34,583 nucleotides of DNA, taken from JBGYPP01 sp041838515. GTDB lineage: Bacteria; Bacillota; Clostridia; Lachnospirales; Lachnospiraceae. Within the stretch, counting starts at the first letter, position 1. Every line of letters begins with the position of its first letter. Position numbers and translations under genes: made by a program. The notes beneath the pieces were generated by a model. The model saw nothing but the letters and a program-made list of their open reading frames with translations, was not told where the DNA came from and ran no database searches. The stretch lies in NCBI GenBank assembly GCA_041838515.1, contig JBGYPP010000093.1, forward strand, positions 1-34,583, in the 5' to 3' direction. This document shows positions 32,590 to 34,583 of the stretch, one piece after another.

Positions 32590-34227
32590 GTGGGGATAAT
32601 GGAGATTTTCAAGGGAAAATCCGTGTGCAAGGGCGTCGCCCAGGGGCCTATCTGGGTGCTGGAAGCCCAGAATCAGCCGGTGAAGCGCCGCAAGGTGGAG
32701 GATGTGACGGCTGAGGCGGACAAGCTGCCCGCAGCCGTGGAAGCGGCTATGACCCAGTTGGGAGATTTGTACAAGAAAGCCGTACAGGAGGTGGGCGAAG
32801 CCCATGCAGCCATCTTTGAGGCGCACCAGATGATGCTGGAGGATGACGATTATCTGGAGGCCATCAGCAATATGATACGCACAGAGGGCGTGAATGCCTC
32901 TTATGCCGTGGCTGTAACCGGGGATAATTTTGCCAAGATGTTCGCCAGTATGGACGATGAATATATGCAGGCCCGCAGCGCGGACGTATTGGACATATCC
33001 AACCGCCTGATACGCATACTGGAGGGTGCAGGGGAAACGGCTTTTTCCGGCGATGAGGCGGTGATAGTGGTGGCCGATGACCTTAGCCCCTCGGAAACCC
33101 TGCGTATGGACAAGGAGAAGATACTGGCTTTTGTAACCGTCCATGGCTCCACCAATTCCCATACGGCCATACTGGCGCGCATGATGAGCATACCCGCTCT
33201 TGTGGGCGTGGAGATGGATCTTTCCGCCCTGCGCAGCGGCACCCAGGCCATAGTGGACGGGGGTACCGGCGAGGTGATATTTTCCCCGGATGAGAAGCAG
33301 CTGGAGGAGGCCCGCGCCAAGATGGCCCAGGAGGCCGACAAAAAGGCGCTGCTGCAAAGCCTCAAGGGCAAGGACAACGTGACCCAGGACGGACATAGGA
33401 TAGATATATTCGCCAACATAGGCAATGTTTCCGACCTGGGGTATGTGATGGAGAATGATGCCGGAGGCATAGGCCTCTTCCGCAGCGAGTTTCTCTATCT
33501 GGGACGCAATGACTTCCCCACCGAGGAGGAGCAGTTCGCTACCTACAAGCAGGTATTGCAGACCATGGGCGGCAAGAAGGTGGTTATACGCACGCTGGAT
33601 CTAGGCGCAGATAAGCAGGTGGATTATTTCAATCTGGGCCATGAGGAAAATCCCGCTCTGGGATACAGGGCCATACGCATATGCCTCAGCCAGCCGGACA
33701 TATTCAAGACCCAGCTGCGCGCGCTGGTGCGGGCGGCTGTACACGGCAATCTCTCCATTATGTATCCCATGATCACCAGCGTGGAAGAGGTGGAGCGCAT
33801 ACAGGCCGTGATGCGGGAGGTGGAGAACGAGCTGCGCTACAAGCAGATTCCCTTTGAAATACCGGAGCAGGGCATAATGATAGAAACCCCGGCTGCGGTG
33901 ATGATCAGCGATGAGCTGGCGGAACTGGTGGACTTCTTCAGCATAGGCACCAATGACCTGACCCAGTACACGCTGGCCATAGACAGGCAGAATGAGAAGC
34001 TGGATGCTTTCTACAATCCTCACCACAAGGCCATACTGCGCATGATACAGATGGTGGTGGACAATGCGCATAAGCACGGCAAATGGGTGGGCATATGCGG
34101 CGAGTTGGGAGCGGATACGGATTTGACGGAGCAATTCGTGCGCATGGGCGTGGATGAACTGTCCGTATCCCCCTCCATGGTGCTGAAGCTGAGAAAGATC
34201 GTCTGCGATATGCGGGTGGCCCAATAA
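32590..34227 (+). CDS. ptsI: PTS Enzyme I (phosphoenolpyruvate-protein phosphotransferase)
   Basis: This 545-residue cytosolic enzyme takes phosphate from phosphoenolpyruvate and passes it to HPr and on to EII proteins such as the one upstream. The phospho-histidine is H191 in HGSTNSHTAILAR, where most family members have GGRTSHTAI. The PEP-binding barrel has GGIGLFRSEFLYLGRNDFP, with the catalytic cysteine near C503 in GICGELGAD. GTG 32590 is supported by AGGAG (32577-32581); ATG 32599 in the same frame is an alternative. The length is normal (about 570). No HPr gene (ptsH) is next to it. Confidence 0.95.
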   Translation: MGIMEIFKGKSVCKGVAQGPIWVLEAQNQPVKRRKVEDVTAEADKLPAAVEAAMTQLGDLYKKAVQEVGEAHAAIFEAHQMMLEDDDYLEAISNMIRTEGVNASYAVAVTGDNFAKMFASMDDEYMQARSADVLDISNRLIRILEGAGETAFSGDEAVIVVADDLSPSETLRMDKEKILAFVTVHGSTNSHTAILARMMSIPALVGVEMDLSALRSGTQAIVDGGTGEVIFSPDEKQLEEARAKMAQEADKKALLQSLKGKDNVTQDGHRIDIFANIGNVSDLGYVMENDAGGIGLFRSEFLYLGRNDFPTEEEQFATYKQVLQTMGGKKVVIRTLDLGADKQVDYFNLGHEENPALGYRAIRICLSQPDIFKTQLRALVRAAVHGNLSIMYPMITSVEEVERIQAVMREVENELRYKQIPFEIPEQGIMIETPAAVMISDELAELVDFFSIGTNDLTQYTLAIDRQNEKLDAFYNPHHKAILRMIQMVVDNAHKHGKWVGICGELGADTDLTEQFVRMGVDELSVSPSMVLKLRKIVCDMRVAQ

Positions 34228-34241
34228 GGGAAGGATAAGGG

Positions 34242-34583
34242 ATGAATAAGAAGAATAAGGGGAGAGGGACAGCGGGGAAAAAGACAGATAATAGAAAATT
34301 GAATCAGAAAATAAATCCCGCCGCAGCTAAGGAGGCGTCTGCTGCTGTGAAAATACTGGCTCCATCTGAGGAGGCGGTTGCGGTGGAGAAGGAAGATGTT
34401 CTCCGGGAGGCGGCTGTGGTGAGGGGAGAGATTCCATTCCGTGAGGAGGATGGCAGGGGGATGCGGTCCGGGGAGGGGGCAAAACCCGCCCCGGAGGAAA
34501 CCTCTGCCCCGGTAAGCCCCGGGTCGGCAAAACCCGCCCCGGAGGAAACCTCTGCCCCGGTAAGCCCCGGGTCGGCAAAACCC
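34242..34583 (+). CDS. Hypothetical protein with Pro/Ala/Glu-rich repeats (partial at window end)
   Basis: The frame opens at ATG 34242 behind AAGGATAAGGG and stays open for 114 codons to the window edge. The first 25 residues are very basic (MNKKNKGRGTAGKKTDNRK), followed by an acidic Ala/Glu/Val-rich stretch. Then come perfect 16-residue repeats of AKPAPEETSAPVSPGS. There is no hydrophobic signal in the visible part. Such sequence is disordered and often forms a spacer in membrane-bound or surface proteins; the function cannot be stated without the missing part. The start of the gene lies 14 bases after ptsI. Confidence 0.6.
   Translation, partial: MNKKNKGRGTAGKKTDNRKLNQKINPAAAKEASAAVKILAPSEEAVAVEKEDVLREAAVVRGEIPFREEDGRGMRSGEGAKPAPEETSAPVSPGSAKPAPEETSAPVSPGSAKP
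34479..34583 (+). repeat. Perfect 48-bp in-frame tandem repeat
   Basis: Units 34479-34526 and 34527-34574 are identical, and a third begins at 34575 and runs off the window. Each encodes AKPAPEETSAPVSPGS. Complete identity suggests recent expansion or frequent recombination, so the copy number may vary between strains and may be misassembled. Confidence 0.93.

Noticed and set aside
34479..34583. CRISPR-like repeat array
   Set aside because: The repeats are directly abutting, in frame and without spacers, so they are a coding minisatellite. No CRISPR array is visible elsewhere in the window.

Overview
The window looks like an ordinary chromosomal stretch of a GC-rich member of the Firmicutes, class Clostridia, most likely near Lachnospiraceae. 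The reasons are strong AGGAGG-type ribosome binding sites, a perfect CIRCE (HrcA) operator in front of htpG, a CcpA-like cre site, a phosphotransferase (PTS) system, a fused fucokinase/GDP-fucose pyrophosphorylase, type-2 PyrF, and the Hsp33-methyltransferase and pyrF-pyrE-M29 peptidase gene orders. Isoleucine is often encoded by ATA, which is odd for a GC-rich genome. The genus cannot be fixed from sequence alone.

Layout. Positions 1-139 hold the 3' end of an IS3-family element. Positions 324-6532 (+) carry a DUF368 membrane protein, a SAM methyltransferase, Hsp33 (hslO), a large GT-C-type membrane protein and dapF. Positions 6529-10300 (+) are a tightly overlapped polyamine ABC importer, potABCD, followed by a multi-span chemoreceptor ending at a strong terminator (about 11821-11870). 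A lone tRNA-Gly(GCC) and a membrane acyltransferase lie on the minus strand (11926-13128). From a divergent promoter at 13235-13262 the + strand resumes with an ABC exporter, a beta-CASP metallo-hydrolase, thyA, folA, ilvE and a parvulin-like lipoprotein. Then come CIRCE, a promoter and htpG with its own terminator (22479-22522).

Positions 22588-30393 (+) form a close-packed run: fused fucose-salvage enzyme, pyrF, pyrE, a small membrane protein, an M29-type aminopeptidase and a HAD phosphatase. Positions 30389-34227 hold a regulated sugar PTS unit (cre-like site, promoter, leader hairpin, sucrose-type EIIBCA, intergenic hairpin, Enzyme I). The window ends inside a gene with perfect 48-bp Pro/Ala/Glu-rich repeats.

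Functional links: ThyA and DHFR share the folate cycle. PyrF and PyrE are the last two steps of UMP synthesis. PotABCD forms one transporter. Enzyme I supplies phosphate, via an HPr that is not in this window, to the EIIBCA. Hsp33, HtpG and the parvulin-like lipoprotein are protein-quality-control factors. I found no CRISPR array, prophage, toxin-antitoxin pair or defence island, and nothing that I can defend as a wholly new system. The most interesting signals are regulatory or structural: a CIRCE that also looks like a terminator, a hairpin-bearing PTS leader, a palindromic insert inside a methyltransferase gene, and a six-span chemoreceptor attached to the polyamine importer.
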